A DNA stretch of 64,000 nt from Sipunculus nudus. Taxonomy: Eukaryota > Annelida > Sipuncula > Golfingiida > Sipunculidae. The position numbers and the translations under genes were made by a program. The stretch lies in the NCBI GenBank assembly GCA_026874595.1, contig CM049319.1, positions 6,582,101-6,646,100 of the forward strand, written 5' to 3'. Under the pieces are notes generated by a model. It was given only the letters and a program-made list of their open reading frames with translations, was not told where the DNA came from and searched no databases. Shown here in pieces: positions 1 to 10,190 of this stretch (the stretch's first letter is position 1; every line of letters starts with the position of its first letter).

Positions 1-437
1 AAATCCATATACACAAACCATATATGTACAAGTATGACACACGGTATTAAAATATATATATCATAAAATCTGATGCCACAGTTTGACAGAAGTATGATAT
101 ATAATTGTGATAATTTCAGGTTGTGAAGTTCCTAGGCCTCTCTCATCATGTTTGACTGTAAGGGGTCACGGAGTGCTCTGTGTTTCTCCATACCCTGGTG
201 GAATGGTGTTTCACACTTCCTCACACTGCGTAAAAACCCAGCCGGGACGAATCAAGTATGGAGTATGGTATCTCAGAGGAAACACACCCCGTGATTATCT
301 CCCTCATCACGCTCACATCACCTGAATGCCACACCTGTTGTTAATCATTAGTACACACAGGTTATCTGCATCAATGAATGATGCTATATCCTAATACATA
401 ACTAACTAGACATTTCTTGGCACCGCAGGTGCCAGAG
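1..437. other. Unassigned intronic sequence
   Basis: An open plus-strand frame covers about 107-325 and follows a TTTCAG that could be a splice acceptor. Its translation resembles no family I know, and the minus strand is no better. I annotate no gene here. Confidence 0.4.
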
Positions 438-439
438 TA

Positions 440-2848
440 TCCCCAGACATAGTAGGCCCCCCCCCCCTTTATAAATAGACCCCCATTTTTAGCTGCATAT
501 ACTGACACTTGGCATATTTATTGTTTCTTCCATCTAACAATCCACAATCTTGTTGAAGATGTTGGTCCTGTGACCTTGATCTTTTTAAAGATGTGTCCTG
601 TGACCCTGACCTTTGACCTCATGACCCCAAAATCAATTCTGGTCTTGCTTTTCCAATGGGACATATGCAAGTTAAGTTTGAAATCTATACATCAATAAAG
701 CAGGAATTATCACCCAGAAACTAATTTTTGGACAAATGGCTCCTGTGACCTTCACCTTTGACCTTGTGACCTCAAAATTGATAGTGTTCTTCCTCTCTTG
801 GCAGGAGAACTATATGTGCAATATGAAAGATCTGAGATGAAATGTTTGGCTGAAAATGCATCCACATCTTTTTAGAGATGTGTCCTGTGACCTTTGACCT
901 CATGACCCCAAAATCAATTTGGGTCTTGCTTTTCCAATGGGACATACACAAGTCAAGTTTGAAATCCATACATCAATAAAAGCAGATATTATCATCCAGA
1001 AACTAATTTTTGGACAGATGGCTCCTGTGACCTTCACCTTTGACCTTGTGACCTCAAAATTGATAGTGTTCTTCCTCTCTTGGCAGGTGAACTATATGTG
1101 CAAGATGAAAGATCTGAGATGAATTGTTTAGCTGAAAATGCATCCACAATCTTTTTAAAGAGGTTTCCTGTGACCTTGACCTTTGACCTCATGACCCCAA
1201 AATCAATAAAGGTCTTGCTTTTCCAATGGGTCAAATTCAAGTCAAGTTTGAAATCCATACATCAATAAAAGAAGGAATTATCATCCAGAAACTAATTTTT
1301 GGACAGATGGCTCCTGTGACCTTCACTTTTGACCTTGTGACCTCAAAATTGATAGGGTTCTTCCATCCACTCTTGGCAGGTGAACTATATGTGCAAGATG
1401 AAAGATCTGAGATGAAATGTTTGGCTGAAAATGCATCCACAATCTTTTTAAAGATGCCCTGTGACCTTGATCTTTGACCTCATGACCCCTAAATCAATTT
1501 GGGTCTTGCTTTTCCAATGGGACATATACAAGTCAAGTTTGAAATCCATACATCAATTATGCATCCACAGTCTTTTTAAAGATGCCCTGTGACCTTGATC
1601 TTTGACCTCATGACCCCAAAATCAATTTGGGTCTTGCTTTTCCAATGGGACATATACAAGTCAAGTTTGATATCCATACATCAATAATAGCAGGATTTAT
1701 CATCCAGAAACTAATTTTTGGACAGATGGCTCCTGTGACCTTCACCTAGGACCTTGTGACCTCAAAACTGATAGGGGTCTTCCTCTATTGGCAGATGACT
1801 TACATGTGCAAGATGAAAGGTCTGAGATGAAATGTTTGGCTGAAAATGCATCCACAATCTTTTCAAAGATGTGTCCTGTGACCTTGACCTTTCACCTCAT
1901 GACCCCTAAAATAAATTGGAGTCTTGCTTTTTCAATGGGACATATGTAAGTCAAGTTTGAAATCAATACATCAATAAAAGCAGGAATTATCATCCAGAAA
2001 CTAATTTTTGGACAGATAGCTCCTGTGGCCTTGACCTTTGACCTTGTGACCCCAAAATTTATATGGATCATCCACTATTGGCAAGTGAGCTATATATTCA
2101 AGGTGGAAGACCTAGGATGAAAGTTTGGCTTAAAATGCATCCACAGTATTTTTTAAAATGCTAGTCCAGTGACCTTGACCTTTGAACTCATGACCCTAGA
2201 ACCTATAGGGTTCTTACTTTAGTGGTGGGCCATACATAAGTCATGTTTGAAATCCATATGGCTATCAACACTGGAGATATCAGAAGAGGTGTGTGATTTT
2301 CACCATATATGGCAATATTCAAGGTCAAGGCCACTATCATAGGAAAGGTCATGACCCCAATTTAAATAAACATCATCCCATAACCCATACCTATGTATAT
2401 GCATAATATAAAAGAAATCTGTCCATTAGTTTTTGACTTAAATTGCTCACAGTACTGTAAGGTGGCAATTTTGGGGGTATTAAACGGCACAAAAACAAGT
2501 AAAGAATAATAGGTGGCGCCACCAGTTTCTGGAACATGACAACCCTATCCATGATCTTCCATCAACTTGATTTTGGGATAAATCCATGCAAGATTTCTTG
2601 AGATATTAAAGAATTTGTGTGATTTTCCCCAAAATTGGACCTATTCAAGGTCAAGGACACTCTCCTAGTAAAGGTCATGACCTCATTTTAAATAGGCGTC
2701 GTCCTCTCACCCATATCTATACATATACAAAGTTTGGTAAAGTTCCGTGAAATATTTTTTGGGTTATCGCGCCAACAAGATTTATATGCGGCGGCGGCGG
2801 CGGTGGGACCGGTATGAAAACATTGTATCCCCCGACTTTGTCTGGGGA
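440..2848. mobile_element. TA-flanked TIR element carrying GACCTTGACC tandem units
   Basis: The left end reads TATCCCCAGACATAGTAGG and the right end, reverse-complemented, reads TATCCCCAGACAAAGTCGG: 19 positions with two mismatches. Taking TA as the target duplication (438-439 and 2849-2850), the element is 2409 bp. Inside are about five imperfect units of 285-290 bp, starting near 738, 1021, 1310, 1728 and 2018, each with clusters of TGACCT half-sites. A GCGGCGGCGG run lies near the right end. There is no transposase ORF, so it is non-autonomous. The TA duplication fits Tc1/mariner-type insertion, but the superfamily cannot be fixed from the ends alone. Confidence 0.65.
738..2300 (+). repeat. 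Tandem ~288-bp units with nuclear-receptor-like half-sites
   Basis: Each unit has a segment around TGTGACCTTGACCTTTGACC followed by a shared spacer (CTTTTCCAATGGGACATA, then CATCCAGAAACTAATTTTTG). Read on the minus strand, the core contains AGGTCAAAGGTCA, a perfect direct repeat with one-base spacing, and TCAAGGTCA, an extended half-site. The short ORFs across this array differ from unit to unit and are not genes. Confidence 0.7.
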
Positions 2849-3293
2849 TATAATTATCTGTTGTTACAGGTAAATCACAGGTATTGCCTCACTTGTAATT
2901 AATTGCTACCATCTCAGCTGACTTTCAAATGAAACCTGACAGGAATCATTTTTTCTACAAACTGTATCAATCATAGATCATCCTGTGTTTTATTTATAAA
3001 TAATAACCCAGATATATTTATAAATGTTTCATTATAAATGGTATAACTATTTATAAACCTGTCCAGGTGTGTACCATGCTGGTTTTAAATTAATGGAAAG
3101 GTGCTTCATGCTGTAAGTGTACATTTTATACATAAACATTTTATTCCATCAAAACTCAATTTGCACTATTTAATTATATGTATATTTTTATATATTACAT
3201 ATAAATTAATTGGTACACACCGATCCCTCCCCCAAACCAGCTTTTTAATTCGATTATATGCTTATAATAAATATATGCACAAACCATACAGCA

Positions 3294-3528
3294 TTTGATG
3301 TATTATCTGAATATCTCATCTCATGTTACAGCCTTACAGTTTTATAATGTGAGCCATTCTACTAGCTGGCTAACCACAGGGTTCTGTGACTGGCAGTCAG
3401 CCATATGGCAACAGTAAAAACAGTTGTTCACTGTTAGAGTCATATTATCTGGTGAATGAATCAGCCAGGCAGTATGCGTTCAAAACTGTCATCATCCTAC
3501 CTGGTTTCTACACCTGTGTCAGTACTGT
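3294..3528 (+). repeat. Dispersed repeat, inverted partner at 12792-13030
   Basis: This stretch matches the reverse complement of 12792-13030 along its length. Landmarks are the CTGACTGGCAGTCAGCCAT/ATGGCTGACTGCCAGTCAC pair and the CCTGGTTTCTACACCTGTGT pair. Both copies sit next to a short (TA)n tract on the same relative side. It is an uncharacterised ~240-bp family with no coding content. Confidence 0.6.
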
Positions 3529-3674
3529 GTCATATTCTGACCTATATCTGCTTATGAAGTTTGCACTGGTTTTTTTTTCACCTCAGTATAATCTTTGTCC
3601 ACACTGTCATCATCCTATCTGGTGTCCACATCTCTCTAAATGCATTATAATTAATATATATATATATATAAATA

Positions 3675-4885
3675 CAGTGGAACCCCGCCTTGCGACCACC
3701 CCACAATTGCGACCACCCCACAATTACGACCATTTTGCTTGGTCCCGAATTTTTTTTAGTTTATTTATGTTTAAAAATGATTCAAAATTACGACCACCCA
3801 AGAATTCAGAATTACGACCAGATTTCCTGGCCCCAGCGCTAATGGGACCTCGCTAATGCGACCACTGCCGAGAAGTACTGAAACAACATTTGCAACGAGT
3901 CAATGGCTGCGTCTTGTCACAGGCGCCTTAACGAAAGATCAAAGCGGGTAACAAGGTTTCTTAACCCGAGTGTTAATCTGGTTCCGCATATATTCCCGAC
4001 TCGGAGACTCGTTGAGGTGTAGGTTATAGATCAAAGAGGGTAACCATTGGCCTGATTACTTAATGAGCCGGTCTGACCTGGGGTCAGATGCTAATTGCTT
4101 CTCACTGATCATCTGTATTACAGCTACCCTAAGTGGGGGGTTGCGGGCTTAATATTTCAACTCATCACATATTGTTCGATCCTCATTGGTAAAATTAACG
4201 TCCTAGTTAATCCTAAATGTGTTCATACCTTACTGACACTGAGTATTGAGCAGTCAGTAAAATGTATAAATAAAGCTTGCATGGGGGGAAAATCCCTCAC
4301 ATTAAATTGCCATTTCTGATAGATCATTGTCAGTTTTTTTTCTACTGGTTAAGTTTGCATTTACTAGTAAATTGCTTGCTGATAGGCAAACATGCCTCTG
4401 AAAGAGCTCTCCTTGCAGGATAAAGTGGCGTTAATCAAAGCGGCAACACCACGCGCAGTCAGCACCAAATGGCTCAGCAGTTTAGCGTTGGGAAAACTCA
4501 AGTGCACGCAATATATACTCAAGCGGAAGGCTAAATATATGACAGCCACGTATTATGTTCAATATGCATTCAGTATGTTGTAATCGTATTGCCTTAGTGT
4601 TATTATTTGTTAATCATCAGTAACGACGTATGTGTACATGTATATTAATTTTCATCATGAATAAATATGTTCAGCTACACACAAAAAAACATTCAAAATA
4701 AGGGTCCTCCGCTAGGTGAAATATTTTGTTATAATTCACATTAAAGATATGCAATAGTGTACTCTGATACACATTAAATATCATCGTGTTATATGCGACC
4801 ACGGTAAGAGTTTCACAAATACGACCACCCCCAAATTACGACCACTTTGCTCAGTCCCCAGGGTGGTCGTAATTGTGGGGTTCCA

Positions 4886-4888
<3 letters not shown>
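3675..4888. mobile_element. Tigger/pogo-like DNA transposon relic
   Basis: Terminal repeats CAGTGGAACCCC...GGGGTTCCACTG are flanked by TA on both sides (3673-3674, 4889-4890). The GCGACCACCCCACAATTACG-type subterminal sequence also recurs inverted at the right end. A frame at 4392-4583 resembles the N-terminal CENP-B-type helix-turn-helix of pogo/Tigger transposases (LSLQDKVALIKAA, then ILKRKAKYM). At 1214 bp the element is too short for a full transposase. TA duplication, CAGT ends and the HTH relic together support the Tc1/mariner-pogo assignment. Confidence 0.7.
4392..4583 (+). pseudogene. Pogo/Tigger transposase N-terminal HTH fragment
   Basis: A 63-codon frame starts MPLKELSLQDKVALIKAATP and ends soon after ILKRKAKYM, the order seen in CENP-B/Tigger N-terminal DNA-binding domains. 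The middle is degraded and the second HTH and DDE catalytic domains are missing. It lies inside the TA-flanked element 3675-4888, which explains its origin. It is not expected to encode an active transposase. Confidence 0.55.

Positions 4889-4963
<75 letters not shown>
4889..4963. repeat. (TA)n microsatellite
   Basis: About 37 uninterrupted TA units separate the Tigger-like element from the Penelope dimer. Confidence 0.98.
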
Positions 4964-4965
<2 letters not shown>

Positions 4966-5057
4966 CAGAAAGGGTTTGATTGCCATTCCAGGATCAAAGT
5001 GCTCGATACATAAAGTAGAGCTGCTGTAAGTTTATAAAAATGCATCAATGCATAAAT

Positions 5058-5106
5058 GTCACTACCCGCAGGTTTTGTGCGCACTGCGTGGCACTCATCA
5101 GGTGAC
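5058..5106 (-). ncRNA. Hammerhead-like ribozyme motif, left Penelope arm
   Basis: Same sequence as the motif at 6734-6782, in inverse orientation: GTCAC/GTGAC stem I, CTGATGA core, GTGC/GCAC stem II and a short stem III before TA. The usual GAAA box is AAAA (G12 changed to A), which should cripple cleavage. Confidence 0.45.
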
Positions 5107-5154
5107 TGAATGGGGTTGGTTTGTGTTCATGTGTGGGTGCGTGTGCGAGATTAT

Positions 5155-5742
5155 TTACGGTTGGCTGGTTTTTGCTGTATGATGCCTGCAAGTGTTAAGT
5201 AATTCACTTCGTTTATTAAGGAGTGGCGTTCTTTTGTAAGTCATAATTTGTAGCTTTTCTTGTTCACATAGGTTACACCTGTTATTCATTGTTGTTGTAG
5301 TTGACTTAGCTATAATAGACCATGTGATACTGTGTGAGGTGCCTTGGCGTTTCAGTTTCCAAATATACTTTGATAGTTCTGTTTCTGTTTCATACTTCTC
5401 GTATTTAAACGACTTCTTGTGGTTCGCATAGCAGCTTTTAAAAGTATTTCCTGTGTTTCCTATGTATGAGACGGTCCCGTTATTTGTAGTTATATCAGCT
5501 TTGTAAACAACACTTGTTGTTAGGCAGTCGCCGTTCAGTGGACATTCTCCTTAGTTCCTGCAGTTGCAAGCTCGCTTGGGTTGGTGGTTCGATGTTTGTT
5601 GTAGAACTTTTTGGTTGTGGTTTCTAATGATGCTGCCCAGATTTGGGAGACAGCTGTAGCTGACTTTTATAGTGTTTCTGTTGAAGAGTTTGTGAAGAGG
5701 GCTGCCGGGTGGGAAATGTTTGTCAATCAGGCGCAGGAACAT
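5155..5742 (-). pseudogene. Penelope RT C-terminus plus GIY-YIG endonuclease, broken
   Basis: On the minus strand the frame runs from a Penelope RT C-terminal segment ([20 protein letters not shown], then [14 protein letters not shown]) into the Cys-rich linker and GIY-YIG endonuclease. It is the reverse copy of the right arm. A TAA in the linker, where the right arm reads an Asn-Lys pair, stops it at 5551. The catalytic RT motifs further upstream are absent. It is a dead copy but shows the RT-to-endonuclease junction that the right arm lacks. Confidence 0.75.
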
Positions 5743-6229
5743 TTTTCCGACGTTTGTTTTTACGCTCTTGCAGAAAGGGGGGTTGAACCATATGATGTTT
5801 CTTCTCCGTTTATTCTTCTGTTTGTTCTAATGATGCTGCCCAGATTTGGGAGACAGCTGTAGCTGACTTTTATAGTGTTTCTATTGAAGAGTTTTTGAAG
5901 AGGGCTGCAGGGTGGGAAATGTTTGTCAATCAGGCGCAGGAACATTTTTCCGACGTTTGTTTTTACGCTCTTGCAGAAAGGGGGGTTGAACCATATGATG
6001 TTTATTCTCTGTTTATTCTTCTGTTTGTTCTAATGATGCTGCCCAGATTTGGGAGACAGCTGTAGCTGACTTTTATAGTGTTTCTATTGAAGAGTTTTTG
6101 AAGAGGGCTGCCGGGTGGGAAATGTTTGTCAATCAGGCGCAGGAACATTTTTCCGACGTTTGTTTTTACGCTCTTGCAGAAAGGGGGGTTGAACCATATG
6201 ATGTTTCTTCTCCGTTTAACCACAACCAA
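5624..6229 (-). repeat. Triplicated ~203-bp Penelope RT segment
   Basis: Three head-to-tail copies start near 5624, 5826 and 6030. Each encodes on the minus strand the RT segment ending in [19 protein letters not shown]. They differ at only a few bases, which implies recent duplication. Confidence 0.85.
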
Positions 6230-6685
6230 AAAGTTCTACAACAAACATCGAACCCCCAACCCAAGGGAGCTTGCAACTGCAGGAATAAAGGAGAATGTCC
6301 ACTGAAAGGCGACTGCCTAACAACAAGTGTTGTTTACAAAGCTGATATAACTACCAATAACGGGACTGTCTCATACATAGGAAACACAGGAAATACATTT
6401 AAAAGCCGCTATGCGAACCACAAGAAGTCGTTTAAATACGAGAAGTATGAAACAGAAACAGAACTATCAAAGTATATTTGGAAACTGAAACGCCAAGGCA
6501 CCTCACACAGTATCACATGGTCTATTATAGCTAAGCCAACTACAACAACAATGAATAACAGGTGTAACCTATGTGAACAAGAAAAGCTACAAATTATGAC
6601 TTACAAAAGAACGCCACTCCTTAATAAACGAAGTGAATTACTTAACACTTGCAGGCATCATACAGCAAAAACCAGCCAACCGTAA
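6218..6685 (+). pseudogene. Penelope GIY-YIG endonuclease domain (intact fragment)
   Basis: This frame is open for about 155 codons and encodes the C-terminal endonuclease of a Penelope-like retroelement. In order: the Cys-rich linker (CNCRNKGECPLKGDC), the GIY-YIG core (SYIGNTGNTFKSRYANHKKS), ELSKYIWKLK, CNLCEQEK and LLNKRSELL, then a TAA. In intact elements this domain nicks target DNA for integration. Here it has no attached RT: the frame upstream of about 6218 is antisense RT sequence from the inverted core, so the longer frame starting at 6098 is artificial. Domain assignment is firm; function as a free-standing protein is not expected. Confidence 0.85.
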
Positions 6686-6733
6686 ATAATCTCGCACACG
6701 CACCCACACATGAACACAAACCAATCCCATTCA

Positions 6734-6782
6734 GTCACCTGATGAGTGCCACGCAGTGCGCACAAAACCTGCGGGTAGTGAC
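6734..6782 (+). ncRNA. Hammerhead-like ribozyme motif, right Penelope arm
   Basis: GTCAC (6734-6738) pairs with GTGAC (6778-6782) as stem I. CTGATGA (6739-6745) is the first core strand. GTGC (6746-6749) pairs with GCAC (6760-6763) as stem II. AAAA (6764-6767) stands where GAAA is required. CC/GG with a TGCG loop forms stem III, then U76-A77 gives the UH cleavage site. Hammerheads are known in Penelope-like elements. The G12-to-A change, shared by both arms, predicts a weak or dead ribozyme. Confidence 0.5.
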
Positions 6783-6809
6783 ATTTATGCTTTGATGCAT
6801 TTTTATAAA

Positions 6810-6810
<1 letters not shown>

Positions 6811-6867
<57 letters not shown>

Positions 6868-6872
6868 TATAT
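6811..6872. repeat. (TA)n microsatellite
   Basis: About 30 TA units with one interruption (TAAATA) near 6863, between the Penelope dimer and the next MITE. Confidence 0.97.
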
Positions 6873-7296
6873 ACTGTGGTTGGCTTCATATTTGCGAGGT
6901 TAAAATTTTCACTTTTCAGTGTCTTGCTAAGGTTAAATTTTCTCAAACTCACCTTACAAAAGACCTTCACAGTGTGTAACCATTATTATATTTATTTATT
7001 ACTTTATTAGAAGTGAGCAAAATCTTATAAATTACACAGAGACTCAATGAAAATATTATGGAAAATTTTATCATTCATTAACAGCAGGTAATTTGAAAGA
7101 TTTTATATCATTTATAATAGCAATCTGCGAATATTAACAAGATATATTATTATTCTTTTATCATCCTTTAACCTTTCAACTTGCCTTCCATGATGGAATC
7201 TCTTATTCAGAAAGGCTTGATTCAAGTTTGGCCATTATTCCCCTTTCACAAATATTGCGAATTTGAAACCCTCAAGAACAAAAAGACAACCACAGT
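6873..7296. mobile_element. 424-bp MITE with ACTGTGGTTG ends
   Basis: Left end ACTGTGGTTG and right end CAACCACAGT are perfect 10-bp inverted repeats. Beyond them, similarity is weak but visible around TTTGCGA/TTGCGAA. The flanks read TAT on both sides, but the left flank is a (TA)n tract, so the duplication length is uncertain. No coding content. Confidence 0.55.
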
Positions 7297-7990
7297 TATT
7301 CCCAGGAAAAAATGAGAATTCTCTTTCTTTCTGGAAAAACACGAATCAAATCATTTTATCTCGTGATTCTCATTTTTTCCAGGAAAATTGATAATTCTGG
7401 TTTTCCAAAGGAACAACAGGAATTCTCATTTTTTTCGGAATTAAATTTATTGTCAAATGGTTTCTTCTGTAGGTATGGAAGGTTCATAAAATGATATTAA
7501 CACCAATTTTGTTTCTGTGAAAGAACCTTGCTTTTATTTGATAGTTATTTAAATGATTGCAATAATGAAAGAAACAAAAGGAATTGGATAATATAATACT
7601 TTTTTTCAACTTGCCATAGTATCCATCTCACTTTATATATAGAATTCAATTTTTGTGTTATGTCATTTTATAATAAATATATGAGAGATAGATACCTTAG
7701 TTTATTTTTTAAACAAGAATCAAGATAAACATAACTTTTTTTATGATAAAAGTAAGAGTTAAAAGCTGGCATGGAATGACTCCTATTCCTTCCAGGATAA
7801 ATGGGAATTCTCATTTATCCCAGGTTTGAGTTTCAAATGGGAATTCCAGTGTCTCCAAAGAAGAATAAAAATGGTCATTTTTCCAAGGAAGAAAGAGAAT
7901 TTCCTTTCTACCCAGGAAGATTCTGGATCTTGAATTGTCTCAGGTTCTCATTCTTCTCTCAACATATTATATATAGTGAGAAAGAGAAAC

Positions 7991-8032
<42 letters not shown>

Positions 8033-9394
8033 TGCAAACTTGCAATTACAAATTAGTGCATGACAGTGTTTTTGTTTAAATATCTATACAGGCACATATT
8101 AGACATGTTACAGTTAAACAATTCCTCTTCTTCACTGAGAGGTATTAATACAGAAGTGCCAGTAATAGAGAGGTGCCTGTATGGATCAGTTTCCTGGTAA
8201 TACATATATGCTAAATAAACAGGCAATAAAGGTAATAAATATTCTTGGATGTACATTAATTAGTAGAGGTATATTTGAAGTAGCCAAGCTGTCAAGGTAA
8301 CTGATATATGTGATGATTAGTATTGGTATGTACACAGAAAACAACCAGTTATAATATCACATTCCCAACTGTACTGTAGTGTACAGCCAAGTGTCTCTGC
8401 TCCAAGTCATCATTCAAGCTTAGTGAGACAGGAGCACAGCAAGTACTTACTAACTGTATAAAATGAGAAGTCAATATTTAAATGAAGCCAGGCACCAAGG
8501 CAGCCACAGAAAGTCATATTGACAAACGTGTCTTGGTGTTGACTTCTCAGCCCTTTTCATCCAGACCAACTGCATACCACACAGGCCAATATTACAAGAA
8601 TGTGTACCGCCTACAGTGAAACACATCAATGTAAAACACTGCATGTATACATCCATCATAGCTTCATTTTTAGCACTGCAAGGTAGCTATATAGAAATCA
8701 AATGTGTAACTCAAAATGCTTACCTGTACTGTATTATAAAGCTATGTATCTAAAAAGGTTTAAAAATAGGCCTGTGAATGGCAAGGGGCCTTTGAATTGA
8801 TTGAGTTTATCAATTATTTGCCTTCGGTTTGGTTCTTGATTCAATAATTAACTCAGCAGTAATTTTAGACTTTCTTTTGAATGAAACAAATATTTAACTA
8901 GAGCGGATGTTAAGTCATTGTAGCATGTAAAGGAACAACTAATGCAGCTTGCCTTCTGTTTGTAGCTGCTATTTTTGTTTCTCTGCAAGTGGAGCAGTTT
9001 TCTGGCAAGTAGTAAAGGGAGCCGCTGCTTTGATCATATGATAGATCATCAACAGCATACCAGTAAACGATGATCGATTATAAGTCACTTTTGGAAAGTG
9101 TTTTGAATCAGTTGTAGTTTCATGATCAACCTTCAGTAAAAGTTGGTTAACCTCTAGGAGCATGAAATTTCTGATCAAATAAAGACCTCTGAATTCTCTC
9201 AATTGATATATATATAGGCCTATGTTATTGGCTAATATATCTAATAAATTGATATATAAACCTACATGTTTTTATAGTTAACTTAGGATGTGAATCTATT
9301 ATTAAAATCAGATTGTTCTAAAGTTTGTTCCCATAAATGTTATGGAGAGGTACCTTCTACCATTATAAAGCCTTACCTTAAATGTGAAAACTCT
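7297..9394. other. Intronic sequence with GGAATTCTCATT-type repeats
   Basis: Between 7300 and 7930 the motif family (C)CAGGAAAAATGAGAATTC recurs in both orientations (near 7305, 7360, 7425, 7795, 7840), suggesting decayed inverted repeats. A (GA)n tract lies at 7994-8029. I see no genes from 8030 to 9394. Confidence 0.45.
7994..8029. repeat. (GA)n microsatellite
   Basis: About 17 GA units. Confidence 0.95.
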
Positions 9395-9492
9395 GTATTT
9401 GATTATGACAATGCATGATCTATCATCAGATCGTCTGCATCAGCCAATTAATCATCGATTATATAATCGATCATCGGTCCCAACACTACTGG
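9395..9492. mobile_element. hAT-like terminal fragment
   Basis: The segment ends in ATCGATCATCGGTCCCAACACTA; reversed, TAGTGTTGGGACCGATGATC resembles hAT-type termini, with the palindromic ATCGATTATATAATCGAT inside. No matching left end was found. Confidence 0.3.
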
Positions 9493-9599
9493 CAAAATTT
9501 GAAAAGTTCTAGATCTTGATCACATATGGAGTATGCAAATTTACAGTCTTAACATCACAGCTTGCTCCGTCAAAGTTAAGAGCTCACTGAGGGGTTTGG

Positions 9600-10190
9600 G
9601 TAGTGTCATATCGACCCTCTGGCATAACGACCAGATTACTGGCGCTATAGTGTCATTACATCAAAGTCTGAGGAACGCATTTTAAGGCCTTATGAAGATA
9701 CAAAAATTTTTGTCATTTTCTGGTAACACTTCATTCCCTATGGGTACACTGTCAATCAACATAAACCAGACCAATCATTAGCATTTTTTGTTTACTTTCT
9801 AATAATACCAAATATGAGCGAGAAAAGTTCCTGTTAAACCCATGACAGTGGTAAACCCCTCGGCATGTTTGTTGAATTTATGACCACATGAACACAAGCA
9901 TGGCTCGCACGTTTTACAGGACGCAGGCAGCTTGCAGGCAGTACAGGAAATGACCCGTGTCCATGGAGACAGTGTTACAATTTGGGTTGTGAGCTCACAA
10001 GTATACTATTGTGTTTATTCATCATACTTTGCATAATATTGAGATTATGAGCCGTTTACCACAATATGAATGCAACCTGATGCAAGACCACTGCGATACA
10101 TTCCTCGATATTACTAATATCACAACTCGAGTATGCTTACCAGCTCAATTTTCCTATTGCCTACTGAGTCAAGTTGTCACATCGAGGGGT
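9600..10190 (+). repeat. Old dispersed repeat, copy 1 (partner 15190-15720)
   Basis: Aligns in direct orientation with 15190-15720. Shared landmarks are TTTTTGTCATTTT, CATGTTTGTTGAATTT, the ACCACATGAACACA/ACTGCATGAACACA pair and CCGTTTACCACA/GCTGTTTACCACA. Identity is patchy. No coding frame is conserved between the copies, so it is probably a decayed non-coding transposon. Confidence 0.5.

Larger units (their letters stand above)
5032..6808. mobile_element. Penelope-like element, inverted partial dimer
   Basis: Two arms of ~590 bp (5032-5620 read minus, 6217-6808 read plus) are near-perfect inverted copies of a Penelope 3' end and face outward. The core between them (5624-6229) is three tandem copies of a ~203-bp reverse-transcriptase segment in minus orientation. 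Both outer ends lie near (TA)n tracts (4889-4963 and 6811-6872), as if one tract had been the target. Inverted and tandem partial copies are characteristic of Penelope-like elements. No complete reverse transcriptase is present, so the insertion is not autonomous. Confidence 0.85.

Noticed and set aside
6098..6217. N-terminal extension of the Penelope endonuclease frame
   Set aside because: It reads the antisense of the RT segment in the inverted core; the real coding similarity begins near 6218.
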